Shown piece after piece: positions 26,471-38,400 of a stretch of 64,000 nucleotides of DNA (position 1 is its first letter; each line of letters opens with the position of its first letter). This DNA is from Campylorhamphus procurvoides (Eukaryota > Chordata > Aves > Passeriformes > Dendrocolaptidae). The position numbers and the translations under genes are program-made. The stretch lies in contig WBMV01003298.1 of NCBI GenBank assembly GCA_013396655.1, positions 2,140,695 through 2,204,694 on the forward strand, read 5' to 3'. The notes under the pieces are model-generated. The model had not been told where the DNA came from. It saw only the letters and a program-made list of their open reading frames with translations, and searched no databases.

Positions 26471-26825
26471 CATCATAGAATCACTTAGGTTAGAAAGGAT
26501 CTCTAAGATTATCAAGTCCAACCATTAACCCAGCACTACCAAGTCCACCCCAAACCATGTCCCCAAGTGCCACATTTACAGGTCATTTAAATCCCTCCAG
26601 GGATGGGGACTCTGCCACTGTCCTGGGCAGATTGTTGCAAAGACTGACCATCCTTTCCATGAAGAAATGTTCCCTAATATCCAATCTAAACCTCCCTTGG
26701 TGCAACTTGAGGCTGTTTGCTCTTCTCTTGTCTCTTGTCACCTGGGAGAAGAGACCACACTATGTCTGATAGAGGCCAGGATTCCCCTGGCCTTTTAGGC
26801 CACCTGGGCACACTCTGGCTGTACT
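26471..26825 (-). mobile_element. CR1 LINE 3' fragment with internal deletion
   Basis: Read on the minus strand, this is the 3' end of a bird CR1 retrotransposon. The plus strand begins with the reversed tail ATCATAGAATCACTTAGGTT. It continues through conserved CR1 words: 'aagtccaacc', 'ctccagggatggggactc', 'ccaatctaaacctcccttgg' and 'cctgggagaagagacca'. At about 26757 it jumps to 'cactatgtctgatagaggccagg', which in the CR1 copy at 46.3-46.9 kb lies some 270-280 bp further on. A block corresponding to ORF2 C-terminal sequence is therefore missing. It is 5' truncated, as most CR1 copies are, and has no coding capacity. Confidence 0.92.
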
Positions 26826-27539
26826 CAGAGCGAATTATGTTATTAAAACTATCAGGATTGCTTATTTCTCATAGTCAGACATGAACTTTTCAAAGGTCAA
26901 AATGTAGCTGTTGCTAACCTAAATGAGCAAACACACGCAAAAAACCCAAAAAAACTTAATTAAGTGGTCACACAAATGGCATGATTGCACAAGGAAACAG
27001 ACACTAAAGCTGTGACAACCTTTAGCACGATACTAAACTCCTCCTGCATTTCCTTGGAGCTGTCTTTGCTTTCCGGGTTTCTTTCCATTTTCCCATCAAC
27101 ATGCAAGTAAAGGCTCATTTTCACAAAGTGCAGTTATTATTACTTACTATTTTTTTTTCACTGTTCCTACAGGTATTTTCATGGAAGGGCTTCGTTGCAC
27201 AGATCAGGAAGAGTTTATATTTATTAACATCTTCTGCCCACTCATTCTCCTGGTGCCACATGGGGCATGGATGCCATTGTTAGCTGCAATCACTTTAATA
27301 GCAGATTTTATAAAACTGGGGTGTTTTGGATGGATTTACTATGGATTTATTTTATTTATTATTAACACTGTCATTTAAAGTCTCTCTCTTTAAATTGGCA
27401 TATGTACATATATACTTCTATATATAAATGAAAAGACTTATGACTAGATGCATAGTGCACTCCCACCATGCTGACAATTATGCTGGTGTGTTTCTAGAAA
27501 CTGAAACTTGCTTTTAATGACTGCTACAAACTTTGCATT
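26826..27539. other. Non-coding stretch with an unrecognised 65-codon open frame
   Basis: A pyrimidine-rich tract with CTACAG at 27166-27171 precedes a plus-strand open frame (27181-27378). That frame encodes a hydrophobic peptide with a membrane-like segment (LILLVPHGAWMPLLAAITL). There is no good donor at its end and I recognise no family. A/T-rich sequence read in this frame tends to give hydrophobic residues, so I do not call a gene. Confidence 0.35.
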
Positions 27540-27960
27540 TTTTTCTCAAACTCCATTGTATTCCAACTAATTGTCTAGCCTGCTAGCTGCTAATTAGCTG
27601 CAAGTCAATAACTGAAGTTGCTGTCAACAGTCGTTGAGTTTCATCTATAAAGCAATGAAAATTCTCTTCCACCAGCACACCTTAGAAATTCTCCCAATTA
27701 GCTGCCTCTTGTCCTGATTTATTCCTGGGGGACGAATATTTACAGGCCTGAACTTTATTTGTTGCTGCACATTTATAATCAGGGTTATGTTCCAAAAGCC
27801 TTTTTAAGTTTTCCTTTTATAAATAACATGTAATCTATTTTGACTAGGCTGGTTGCCCTTCTAATGTTAAGTAATTAGTACATTGAACACCATTTTGTAA
27901 TAAAACTTAATTTGCAATAATTAGAATGTAACAAAAAATAAATAGTTATCATTAGATACC
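27540..27960. promoter_or_regulatory. Candidate conserved regulatory element, TAATTA-rich
   Basis: The stretch has at least five TAATT-type homeodomain cores: TAATTG at 27568, TAATTAG at 27591, AATTAG at 27696, TAATTAG at 27872 and TAATTAG at 27918. The word AATTAGCTG occurs twice (27592-27600 and 27696-27704). It lacks the simple-sequence runs seen in the flanks and has the texture of developmental enhancers in vertebrate gene deserts. This is an impression from motif content; conservation cannot be tested here. Confidence 0.2.
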
Positions 27961-28579
27961 TAAAGGCATTTTGCTCGGATGGTAAAATAATGCAACTATC
28001 TATGAATGTTTTCCTCTGGAAAATAAAGATCCAACATATAGACCCTTCAAAAGAATATATTTTTAAATTACTTATTTTAATTGTATTTTAAAATTGAAAT
28101 ATGATTAAACGTCAAGAAACAAAAATTGCAAACAACAAAAAAATGGCAGCTTCACTTTTCCTTCATGCAAATATTCAGAATTCCAAAGGCAAAATGCATA
28201 AGCCAGTAATAAAAAAGGGTCTCATTTTGGTTTTAGATTTATCAGATATTTTTTCCCACTCATATTAGATCTTGCAATGACACAAGACATGCAAATAATT
28301 CATCAAATATCTTTGTACATATAAACACACTGAAGCCTCTTTCCTTCTATTTGCTGGCTCTAACTATGGATCCTTCTGAGGGGAAGGCATCCTTCTATGG
28401 AATGATATTAAAGAAGGCAGAATTGACTCAAGGGAGTCTTATGGCAGCATATCCAAGTATTCTTTGCAGCAGGAAAAAACCCTCTTATATAAAAGAATGA
28501 ATGGCAGAAAAGACTGGAGAAGCACTTTGTGGGCTCTTTGATGGGATGTTACTTTTGCTCTGGGTTCCCTCACCGGACA

Positions 28580-28611
28580 GGCAGTACTGCAATCCCATGG
28601 TCAGTACTGCC
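28580..28611. repeat. Perfect 10-bp inverted repeat, extendable with one bulge
   Basis: Arm 28580-28589 (GGCAGTACTG) is the reverse complement of 28602-28611 (CAGTACTGCC), with a 12-nt loop. Allowing a one-base bulge, the stem extends to 13-14 pairs (ACAGG... with ...CCTTGT). It is short of a pre-miRNA, but the stem is GC-containing and well matched. Confidence 0.75.
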
Positions 28612-28818
28612 TTGTGGCATGCACAGCAGGACTAGACCCCAAGCCCAGTGACATCTGTTTGTAGAGCTACAAGACTGCAGCAATATCCATATTTAATCCA
28701 GAAATCAGTAAAAGATTCTCTTAGCAAAGAATTGCTTCTCTCCCTAACAAGGATTAACATAACCCAAAAATGACTTCACCTCGTTTATCTGAGAATAAAG
28801 ATCCTCTGCATAGAAATG

Positions 28819-28856
28819 CAAAAGTATTCTTCTAATAACAAAAAGTATTCTTCTAA
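28819..28856. repeat. Short direct repeat (two 16-bp copies)
   Basis: AAAAGTATTCTTCTAA occurs at 28820-28835 and again at 28841-28856, a 21-bp period. It is probably a recent local duplication by slippage. Confidence 0.8.
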
Positions 28857-31800
28857 AAAGCCTTTAGACACTGTTTGTCTAAATACAGAGTATGATGACC
28901 CTCTGCTAAAGAGAGAAAAAATATCAAGAAGGAATTGAAAACAAAAAGTGATTGGAAAGCAGAGCTAGAAAAATATTATCTAACCACCAAGGTCCCTAAA
29001 TATTACCTAAACAGCAAAATACCTTTGGCAGGAAGTCTAAATTTCTAGAACAGAGAAGAATCCCTTGAGTCTGAAATATTACAAATGCAAGCACAAAGTC
29101 TGCTAAATTGTGCAGTGGGTGTTTGGAATGGGCAATGAAACACAGTACTCTGGATGGCTAATCCAGGAATGGCTGATCGAGCTATCCTAAAGTCTGTAAA
29201 ATATGAAGGATAAAAAGTATCATCAACCATTCTTCAGTACATCTCACCCCAACATCTCAACAAGATTTGTTAATATGAAATGTCTGCCCTGCATGATGTG
29301 TGTCAGGAAATAAAGGCTGCATTTCACCTATAGCTGGTAGAGTCAGCTCTAGGCTAAGGGCAGGGACAGAGCCAGATACCTGCTCTGGCCAAAACACAGC
29401 CCAGACTGAAGGAGCAGAACTGGACCTTGTGAAAAAATGCACTCTAGCAACCAAAAAGCTCAGAGTTTATTTTGTCACTCAGTAGATCTCCGTCTTTAGC
29501 ACAGTTCCCAACATGGATCAGAATTAGATCACTGGATCAGAACCATCTGACTTTCAAGGACAACTGTTCGCCCCTTAGAGATTGTCTGTACACAAGAAAT
29601 AAAACTGCACTTTGTGGAGGAAACAAAAAAGACAACAAACTTTTGATTTGCAGTGTTTCTCACTTGCTGGATTTCAGCTACAGCCTATGAAGTCATGAGG
29701 ATGACTGAATGGTGCAGCGATTCCGGGTGTGGGGGATGAGCTGTGCTGTCAGAAATGCTATCCAGGCACTTCTGGATAATACACTGAGGCTCCAAAATGT
29801 CAACACTCAGTAAGGAAATCACTTTTCTCTCCAGTGCTTTTGACATTAGGAAATTTCTCCTATTTGTTAACTACATCATCAATTTATTTCCAATGATATC
29901 TTAATCTTCCTCAAAGCTATTTGATCCCTTTCATGAGCACCCCCAAAATACTCTGGGAAGTGATCCACATCCTGGTCTTGTCCTCGAGCCTCAGAGGATG
30001 GCACTGCTCCTTCTGAGCAGGAGCCAGTTCAAGTTAAGGACTGCAGATCCACTTTTCCACAAGATTAGCCATCAACACGAGTTTAATGTTCTGTGTTTCT
30101 TAAGGCACAGAGGAGTGAAGGGTGTGGAAGATAAGCAGACAAAAAATTGGTTTAGGCTAACGTGAAACCTTACATTTGTCTTCATGCACCATCTCCATCT
30201 GTCTTTGAAGAAATCAGCAACAGCTTCAGTATTTTTACACTCATTCTTCTACCACTGAGCCACGAGTTATTAGAGCAACCCAATTTCCAGCTAAACCCAC
30301 AAAATGTGATGGACTGTGCTTCTAAGATGAAAAATGTATGAAGCGGTTGAGGTCAAAGCCACAAAGGAATTTTTATTTTGCTTTAACTAGTTTCTTCACT
30401 GTAAAGGCATGTTTTGAGACTCCATCCAACTTCAAATACAATATGCAGTATAGAAATGCAACTGGGAATGTCCCTAAACAAATTTCCAGCACTTGGGCCG
30501 TCTACCTTGTTGATAATGCCTTTAAAATATAAATCATACTACAACAAACATTTGTTCCTCTAGGGTTCTCTTCAAGACATTATCTCACATAGCTCAGCAA
30601 GGTTTAATTTATCTCAGTCATCTTTTTAGGTTAAATCACGAGTTTGTAAAATGTGCCTTCCCATCAGTGCCTTGGATTACTCATATCATTATAGTGAGAG
30701 CCGGAAACAAGATCCTTGGCATTCCAGTTATGACTTGTTTAGGAAATTGATATTGGCGTTTTCTGCATCATTTGCTTTTTCTCCAGTGAATTACTTTCCT
30801 GTCTTTGATTCTCCTAAAGAAATTTCAACCTTATGGGAGAATAAAACTAATTAAAAAACTGGCAAATTTAACTTCAGGCAGAGTCTGAGCTTCCTCTTAG
30901 AATTAATGTACCTATTGATCTGTTAAAATAATAAACTAGAAGTTGCAGTCTCTCACAGAAAATAGGAAGGTATTTGAGGTCAAGCACTAATTTATCCTTT
31001 AAGGGAGAGCATAATGTTTCTTATGGCGTATCTGGGCTGACCTGCCAGCTTTCCAAGACAGGATGATAAGAACAAACAGGAATTAGGTCCCATGAAATAC
31101 ACAGGGAAACACTGAGCCATGTGAAAACCATTGCTTTTCCCTTTACACAGACAGAACCTCCGTAACAGTATGGAGATGATGCAAAGCATTCACTCTTTTC
31201 AAGGACATATTTTAAACTGTCTAGTGAAAAGCCTTCTTTAGGACCACATTAGTTAACAGAGTTTATTTTAAAGTAGCCTTAATTCTGCAATGTACCTGTG
31301 AACATTTATCCTCTTCCCATATCTTTCCTGAAATGCAGTTACTGCTATTACACAAGTTTGGAAGAAAAGGTCTGCTTTGGACAATATCAAAGACAAAACA
31401 AATCAATTCTAATTTTTCACGTGATGAAAGTGCTGATGCAGAAGGTCATTAAATACTGTCTGCTTTTCAGTGGCACTGGAGCCCAGAATAAAGGATCTTA
31501 CAAAGCAACAAGCACTGAGACTGAGATGCTGAAGAGAAAGGAAGAGTTTCTTCTGGGGAGGAGGAATTGTATATATATTTACAAAAGATGCATCCTCCTT
31601 ATTAACCACACATTCCCAAATATATCCACTGAGTACCCAGGTGCTATCCTACTGATGCAAGTTCTTAAACAATATAGGAATTTATGACCAAAAACTCATA
31701 AGCAAAATTAATATTTGCTGCCAGTTGTCATCCACTATCACCATTATGTACCTTAATTTTAAATTTTAAAAAAAAAAGAAAAGAAAAAGCCAAACAGATT

Positions 31801-32180
31801 TTTATTTCAACCAATTCAGTCATCTCTTTCCTTCTGCTGCCTTGTACTATGGAATCTCTATCATAATACTTAGCAGAGAAACACATTCAAAATTATCAAA
31901 ATTCACCTAAGTTACCATATCAAATGGGGCAACAAAGGTACTGCACAGACAAAACCAGAGGAACAATGTTAACCACAAGAGTATGGAATCTGAAATTGGT
32001 GTCTATGACTTAGGCCCACCATTGGACCACAATTCCCAAAGATGGCACATAGCAATTTACATATTAATTCTTTTGGGAATCATTTAGATAGCCTTACCAG
32101 CACAGTTGCCCTGGTCTTTTGGGATTCTTCATAACACCCTTGAATTAGTATTTTCCTGATCAAAACAGCCTGCAGAATAT

Positions 32181-32218
32181 ATGAATATCTGATATATATG
32201 AATATATCAGATATTCAT
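32181..32218. repeat. Perfect 17-bp inverted repeat, 4-nt spacer
   Basis: Arm 32181-32197 (ATGAATATCTGATATAT) is exactly complementary in reverse to 32202-32218. The spacer is ATGA. This near-palindrome is the longest perfect inverted repeat I found in the window and could extrude as a cruciform. It is AT-rich, ends about 105 bp upstream of the candidate exon at 32324, and is unlike known bird miRNA precursors. Confidence 0.9.
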
Positions 32219-32323
32219 CATAATTTTAAGCAGAAAGACCTAAAAATATAATTTTGGTTTACTTTACCTTTTTGTTCATTATCTGTCTCTACCTATTCTC
32301 TTTCCTTTTATCCTTTTGTTTAG

Positions 32324-32455
32324 CAAGTATCAGGTTTATCCAGACAGGACCATTTTTCACAGCACTGCTCTGAGCCCGTGACCAATGAGGCAGTCGAGGG
32401 CATTGACCCAAACAGTGCAACGTTAATTAGAGTTTGTCAGGTCACAAAATTTCTG
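32324..32455 (+). other. Candidate internal exon (132 nt, one open frame), unproven
   Basis: An exceptionally long pyrimidine-rich tract (from about 32265) ends in TCCTTTTGTTTAG at 32323. The donor TTTCTG|GTAAGTT starts at 32456. Of the three forward frames only the first is open through all 44 codons; it starts QVSGLSRQDHF, includes EAVEGIDPNSATL and ends QVTKFL exactly on a codon boundary. An in-frame stop lies directly before the exon start, as expected for an internal exon. The segment keeps three CpG sites in otherwise CpG-poor DNA. I do not recognise the peptide. It is phase-compatible with the segment at 53881-53994. It could instead be a conserved non-coding element or a decoy. Confidence 0.25.
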
Positions 32456-35400
32456 GTAAGTTGTTGAGCTGAGCCCTTGTTTCTGCAGGACTGCTACTCT
32501 AGGAAAAGCCAAATGAAAAACAAACAGAAAGGATTCACCCCTACACTTCTGTTATTGGTTTCTCCTCCTCTTGCCTGCATTTGTCTTGTTTTCACATAAA
32601 AGAAATAGGCTTGACTCCCGTAATAGCTCCAGTCCTTCTCATATAACTGTCTCTATTAACTCTCCCTCAGCCAACCATCCCTACAAGGAATGCTTTCTAC
32701 TGTCTCAGAATATATTGTGCCAGTTGTTGTTACAAACTGCAATTCCTTCTTTCCTTGTATCTTTAGAACTCATTTAAAACATCTGCAATCATGTAGTGCC
32801 CTTGAGATTAAAGAGCCTGTGTACTTGAAGCTGCAAACCACTCTTGTCTGGCCAGCGGCACAGGCAGGACACCTGCAACTCTCTTCATCTGTAGTTGTGC
32901 TTGTATTTAGTGTTGCTCCCTTTAAAACAAGGTTGTTTCTCTAATGCAGCCCTGTGTGGAAATTAATTTTCAGTATCTACACATTTAAATCAGGTAACCT
33001 CCCTTACTTTCCTAAACTCGCCCTATTCCACAGACTGAAACTGGAAATGGATACTCCAATATGAACAGTTCCCTTACATAAATACTTTAGCAGGTTCATT
33101 AGTCAATACACACATTCACTTCCAAAAACGTGCACAGAAATTAGTGTGTAAATGCCTTCAAAGTGAATGAACCGACTCTCAGATGTGGAACTAATAATAA
33201 AAAAGAGTATTGCCCACAATACAGTTGTTAACACTGCTGTAATTAGGATTTTAACAATCAGAGTTACTATCTAAATTTCAATAGTCATCTTTTTATGGTC
33301 ATGTTAATTAGGAGAACATTATAGGGTAAGCAGTGCCATATGCTTTCAGTGAAAAATCATTTTCTGAAGTTATCTTGCCTTCAGTGTACTACACTGTGCT
33401 GAAAAGTAGCCTTTCTAAAGCAACTTGCATCCTATCAAACTTCCGTGCTATTTTAAGCCTTTTAAAATGCAAAGAAGAACACACAGACGTGCCCCAGAGG
33501 ACTGCTCTGGTGGTACAGAGGAGGACCCATGTCGGGCGCTGGCACTGCTCCACTTGGGGCTTCACCAGGTGGGCTGTGCCTCCCCTCCACACACAAGGGC
33601 GCTGGGACAGAGGGTGTGGAACACCCACCCAGAGCCAGGTGAATGACACCCACCGCCCTCTCCCTGTCCACAGTCCAGGGATGTCACCATGGAAGTTGGT
33701 GAGGCACAATTTCCTCTTGACAAACCCTCACTGACTGTCCACAATCACCTCATCTCCTCCAAGGGCTCCAAAATGCTTCTTCCAAGAGAACACAGCTTAT
33801 GATTTGACTTGGGACAGAACCTCCAGCGAGGGACCTTCTGTTACCTTCAGACATCACTGACATAAGCACTGAGACCACACTTTGATGAGGGGATCATTTA
33901 ATACCACAGAGCTGAACATGGCCTGTCCAGCTCTGGAATTGTTTTCAGAACTCACACAGGCTGAAGTGCAACCTCGGCTTTGCTAGAACTTTTCAATTTT
34001 GAGCAAGTGAGTGCTCAAGCCATTTGTGGACAACTGAAAGCTGCTACTGTATTAAATGACAGGACACCTCTATTACATGCTACAGTTATATTAATTTTTT
34101 GTTAGCTATTACATCACAAAACTTTGATGCTTGTCACTATACTTCAGTCGGTGTGACAACTATATAAAATTTTAAATTTACTGTATTACGATAGTCATTT
34201 CCAGTTGCTGAAAGCAAAATGTAAATCTGTCATCCCAAGACAATTAGGAAACAACATTTCTCTTATTCTAACTACCTATGCTTTTTGCATAAAAGTCACA
34301 TGAAGATCAACTATCATTCTACAATACCAACATCCATCAGATGCCAATATCTCCCATCATCAACTGTTTGCTAAAATGGAAAGAGTCCCCAGAATATGAT
34401 GCTCTAGCAGGATAAATGACTGCTGTTTTGGAAATAAATGTCTCTGCTTCACCTCAATGTTTATTTCCTACGAGTGCCAAGGGGATGCAAAGACACTCAT
34501 CCAGCAGTGGGAGGACATTATCCCATTGCAATGTTCTGTTCTGATATTCTCTCTTAAATAATCCAAAGTCTATTATTGACATCCCCAATCTACAAAGCTT
34601 TATTTTTCAATCAGGGTACTGTGTACACTGGGATGAATCACAGAAGACACTCCCATCATGGAACCTTTTAGAGAACATGTTACCTGGTAAAAGGTGTTAC
34701 CTCCTGGCCTTCTGCCCTTAGCAAATATCAAATGTGCAAGGAAAAATGGGTCATGCTTATGTTTTTAATGTTTGATTCAAATAAGGGCCAATATCAAATC
34801 TTTTATCAGTTTGATGAATTTGATTTTCAAAGGCTTGTGCTTACTTTCAGGTCATAAACATTAAAAACCGCAATCCCTATGTATTTGTTTTAATGCTGCA
34901 GAGTTATTTCAACTCAGAAAACCATTCTGTGAACTCCTAGTGGTGCTCCAATCTGCAGAGATAGAAGCAAGAATGTAAGCCTTTTGTAGGATGAAGAGTT
35001 TAGCTGAATGCTTTTCCTCTGATATAAAATACAACTAAGCCCAAAATACTGAAAGTATGCACAGGGTGTACAATAACATCACTATTTCAGCTTCACAAAA
35101 GGCCACTGACCTTCCCTGTCATACCTGTCACTCTCAGATTCTGAGAACCTGCCCTAAGTGTTCCTCTAACCCCACCTATTCAGACTGTCTCCAGGCTCAG
35201 GGTCACATTGAAACCATTGATGGAAAAAAGAAAACCTTTATTCCATCGGTTACTGCAAGAAAAATACGGCAACATCCCCCTGAAGGAAGTGTGTCAATTC
35301 TGTCATGGGGTTTATTATCAAATAGCAATAGAAATAATTAAAAGTGAATGGCTTTTGTCACACGGAGGAGATGGCAGGAGATGTAGTTAAGTGTGCACTG

Positions 35401-38400
35401 TCTTCTTATGTTTGTCTCATCACAGAAGACATACACATTGATTTATTCACTAAGCACTGGAAAACAGTAAACACAAACTAGGATGACACCTAAAAGACTA
35501 GGAAAACCAAGACACACAGTCTACATCTATTTAGAAGCATAAAAACAAAATACTAACAGACAATACTAAGAAGAACATCTTAATCTCATAATGTTTTGAA
35601 CTTCAAAGATTTTCCCTGTTCTTTTCCATGTCCAGTATAATGACGGTGCAGAATAGGTGTCTTCTCTCTTTAGGCTTAGCTGGAAACAACCTCTCAAACT
35701 CCTTTTGAGCCTTTTTTCTCAGATTTAGCCTTGAAGCTTCCTTAGTGGAAAAATGTGGTTGTTAAAGCATTCCACAATAGAACTATATCTCCAGTGATGG
35801 TATGGTTATTAAGGTTTAACTAACATTCACCAGGAGTTCCTACATAACTGGAGTTTCAGTTTCCAGATGTTTTCAATCATTTCATTCCATCATTTTGGAA
35901 TACAGTCAATCCCAAAATAATTCCCTATTAAAAAAATAATAATGTGAATTCCATATTCACATAAGGCAAGGAGAAAAAAAATCACAACAGGAAAACCAGA
36001 ATAAAACCAGAAAATATGCTGCCCCTGAAAACAATATCAAGATTTCCACCTGAGCTGGAAGTATTTAAAACATATGCATTCCATTTGATGTGTGCATGGA
36101 AATATATGAATTTTTATAGAATTTCTTTAAAGTTAGTATAAAACTTGGAACATTTCTAAGTATCCAGTGCACACAGTGGAAAATGTTTATACCCTTCCTT
36201 CTGCTTTTGGAAGGGGGAAGGGAGTCCTCAAAAACTACAGCTTGGTAAAAATAAGAAAAGTTCATCCAAAGCACTGATGTTGTCAAAAAAGAAAAGAAGG
36301 GCCCAAACCAAAAAGAGGGGCTGATGCATAAAACACGAACATCAAACTGATTTTCCAAGTGCTACATGACAAGCAAGCTGGACAGAAGAGGCCACACCTT
36401 TCGCTCCATGGACTGAAATGTGCAGCATCCATGTCACCAGGAAACTGCTAGAGATACTGACATTTCAAAAACTGCTCTTCTGCATCAACATCCTTTCTAG
36501 GACTTTACAGCACACTTATATTGCTTTTGCTCTGAAGATTTCTATTGGGTTTATAAACTGTACACAATACTAATTGTCATGTCTATGTTGTTTACTAATA
36601 CTTGACCCACAAGTCAATCTGTACTTGAAGATATCTACCAGAAATACTGTAAAGAATGTTAAAAATGTCCCCACTGATAGTTTATATTTGTAGGGATCTC
36701 TCCATCCCTAAGGACAGACAACATTCAGTTATTTTGTACTTTAGAAGTCAGATACATCCATAATATTTGCTTATTTTACCTGACATATTAACAGTATCTG
36801 CTTTACTAGCAATTTTGACAACATACAGCCACAACTACTGTAAGTTCATGGCATGAAGTGCAAGCACTACACACATTTGAAGGAGACAGTACCACATTTT
36901 TTTAAAGGAATACAAAAATTCAAGCTTATATGCTATTTTCTTCTTACTTGCAACTAAGTTTTAGAATTTAAAGCACTAACAATAAGACACAAGAGAACAC
37001 AATAAGTAAATACTACTTGGGACAATAGGATGCTTTAAACTGAGGCATCTTTCACATCACCTCAGACAAATTAGATTGTATAGCAAAGTACTTCTAAGAG
37101 ATCATCAAGCACCACGTCAGCATTATGCTACACTTCACTGAAACACAGCCACCTCTGGGACAGACACAGGCATCTATTTAGCAGTATATACTCTCCAAGT
37201 ACTTAAAAGAAGTTTCTAAAGTTGCTATGAGGGTGGGCAAATGGGGCTCAGTTGGCCTACCATCCACACCCTTGCCAAATTCAGCTCTGATGAAGCGCCA
37301 CAGAAGTCTGGATTTTATTTGTGCTCACAGGGCAGATTCCTGTGATGGCAGAAACCAAAAAAGTAATGAGGCTTTACTGTGGTTTCATTATCAAACCCCT
37401 GGACACAGACATTTCTGAAAGGAGAAAGGAGTGAAACCCACTGACTACACACAACTGTCAGTATGTTCCAATTCAGCTGGACCCATTAAGGGGACGATGA
37501 TAATATTATCAGTGAAAGTATAATTTGCCTTGTGAAACTTTGTCTCAGAATTTCGGAACAGAATGAATCTCTAAATGTTGGTATCAGACACCTGAAGGAC
37601 GTACAGGGCATACACAACTACAGAAGTATGTGCAGAAATACCAGGGCTGGAATAGATCCTCCATTATCCCCCATATTACCCAAAAAATCAAGTAAAAGCC
37701 CCCAAGGTGGCACATGTGACCCCATTCCCCTCCAAAACACTGAGAAGCCACCACTGTCCAGCTCATGGCACACCACCAGGCTAAGCATTTCTATAAAATT
37801 TTATTAGCAATTCAATGAATGCAAATTTTAAGGTAATTTGTAAATGTTCCCCCTTAATTTTAAAACACCGCTTAGCAGTACTATGAATTATATGGGTAAT
37901 TCTGTACTATAGCTCAGGGAGAATAGGCAATATGTTTATATAATTCTGTTCAGATCAATAGGGCTTAAATAACAACTAAACCCATAAAGACATAAAGAGA
38001 CTTCTGGGAACTTACATTTACTACTAAGGAACTGCCTTTGCACCTAATTTAAACATACAATAAGCTATTACATTTCTGGGATTCTCGTTAATTGTCTTGT
38101 TATATATTTCACATTTGTAACAGCTCTCACAATTCATAATTGATTACCCGTTATTTGGAAAATAACCTAAAGTGTCCAAGATATATATATATAATTTGCA
38201 CATACAGACGTACTTTCTTTTTAATGAAGTATTTTCTGAAGTACTATAGGAGGATCTTAATTTTCATATCCAACATTTAAGTCTCTGTGAGATTGATAAT
38301 AAAGCGTTAAAATCAATATGATTAAAAAAGGTATAGATAAATAATACCTCTTACACTGTCTCCTGCTATTAGCACTGTATTAGCAGAAAAGTATATTAAA

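Larger units (their letters stand above)
27961..32180. other. Non-coding stretch, no gene seen
   Basis: No gene or mobile element is recognised. It contains the small repeats at 28580-28611 and 28819-28856, which are listed separately. An A6C3 tract lies at 28474-28482. Open frames at 29300-29690, 30651-30854 and 31298-31687 give unrecognised peptides without splice or promoter context. Confidence 0.55.

Noticed and set aside
27181..27378. Hydrophobic 65-codon peptide after a splice-acceptor-like CTACAG
   Set aside because: No donor, no known family, and AT-rich sequence in this frame gives hydrophobic residues by default.
33480..33700. GC-rich patch with open frames on both strands
   Set aside because: Openness in many frames at once reflects composition; no splice pair or known protein supports coding.
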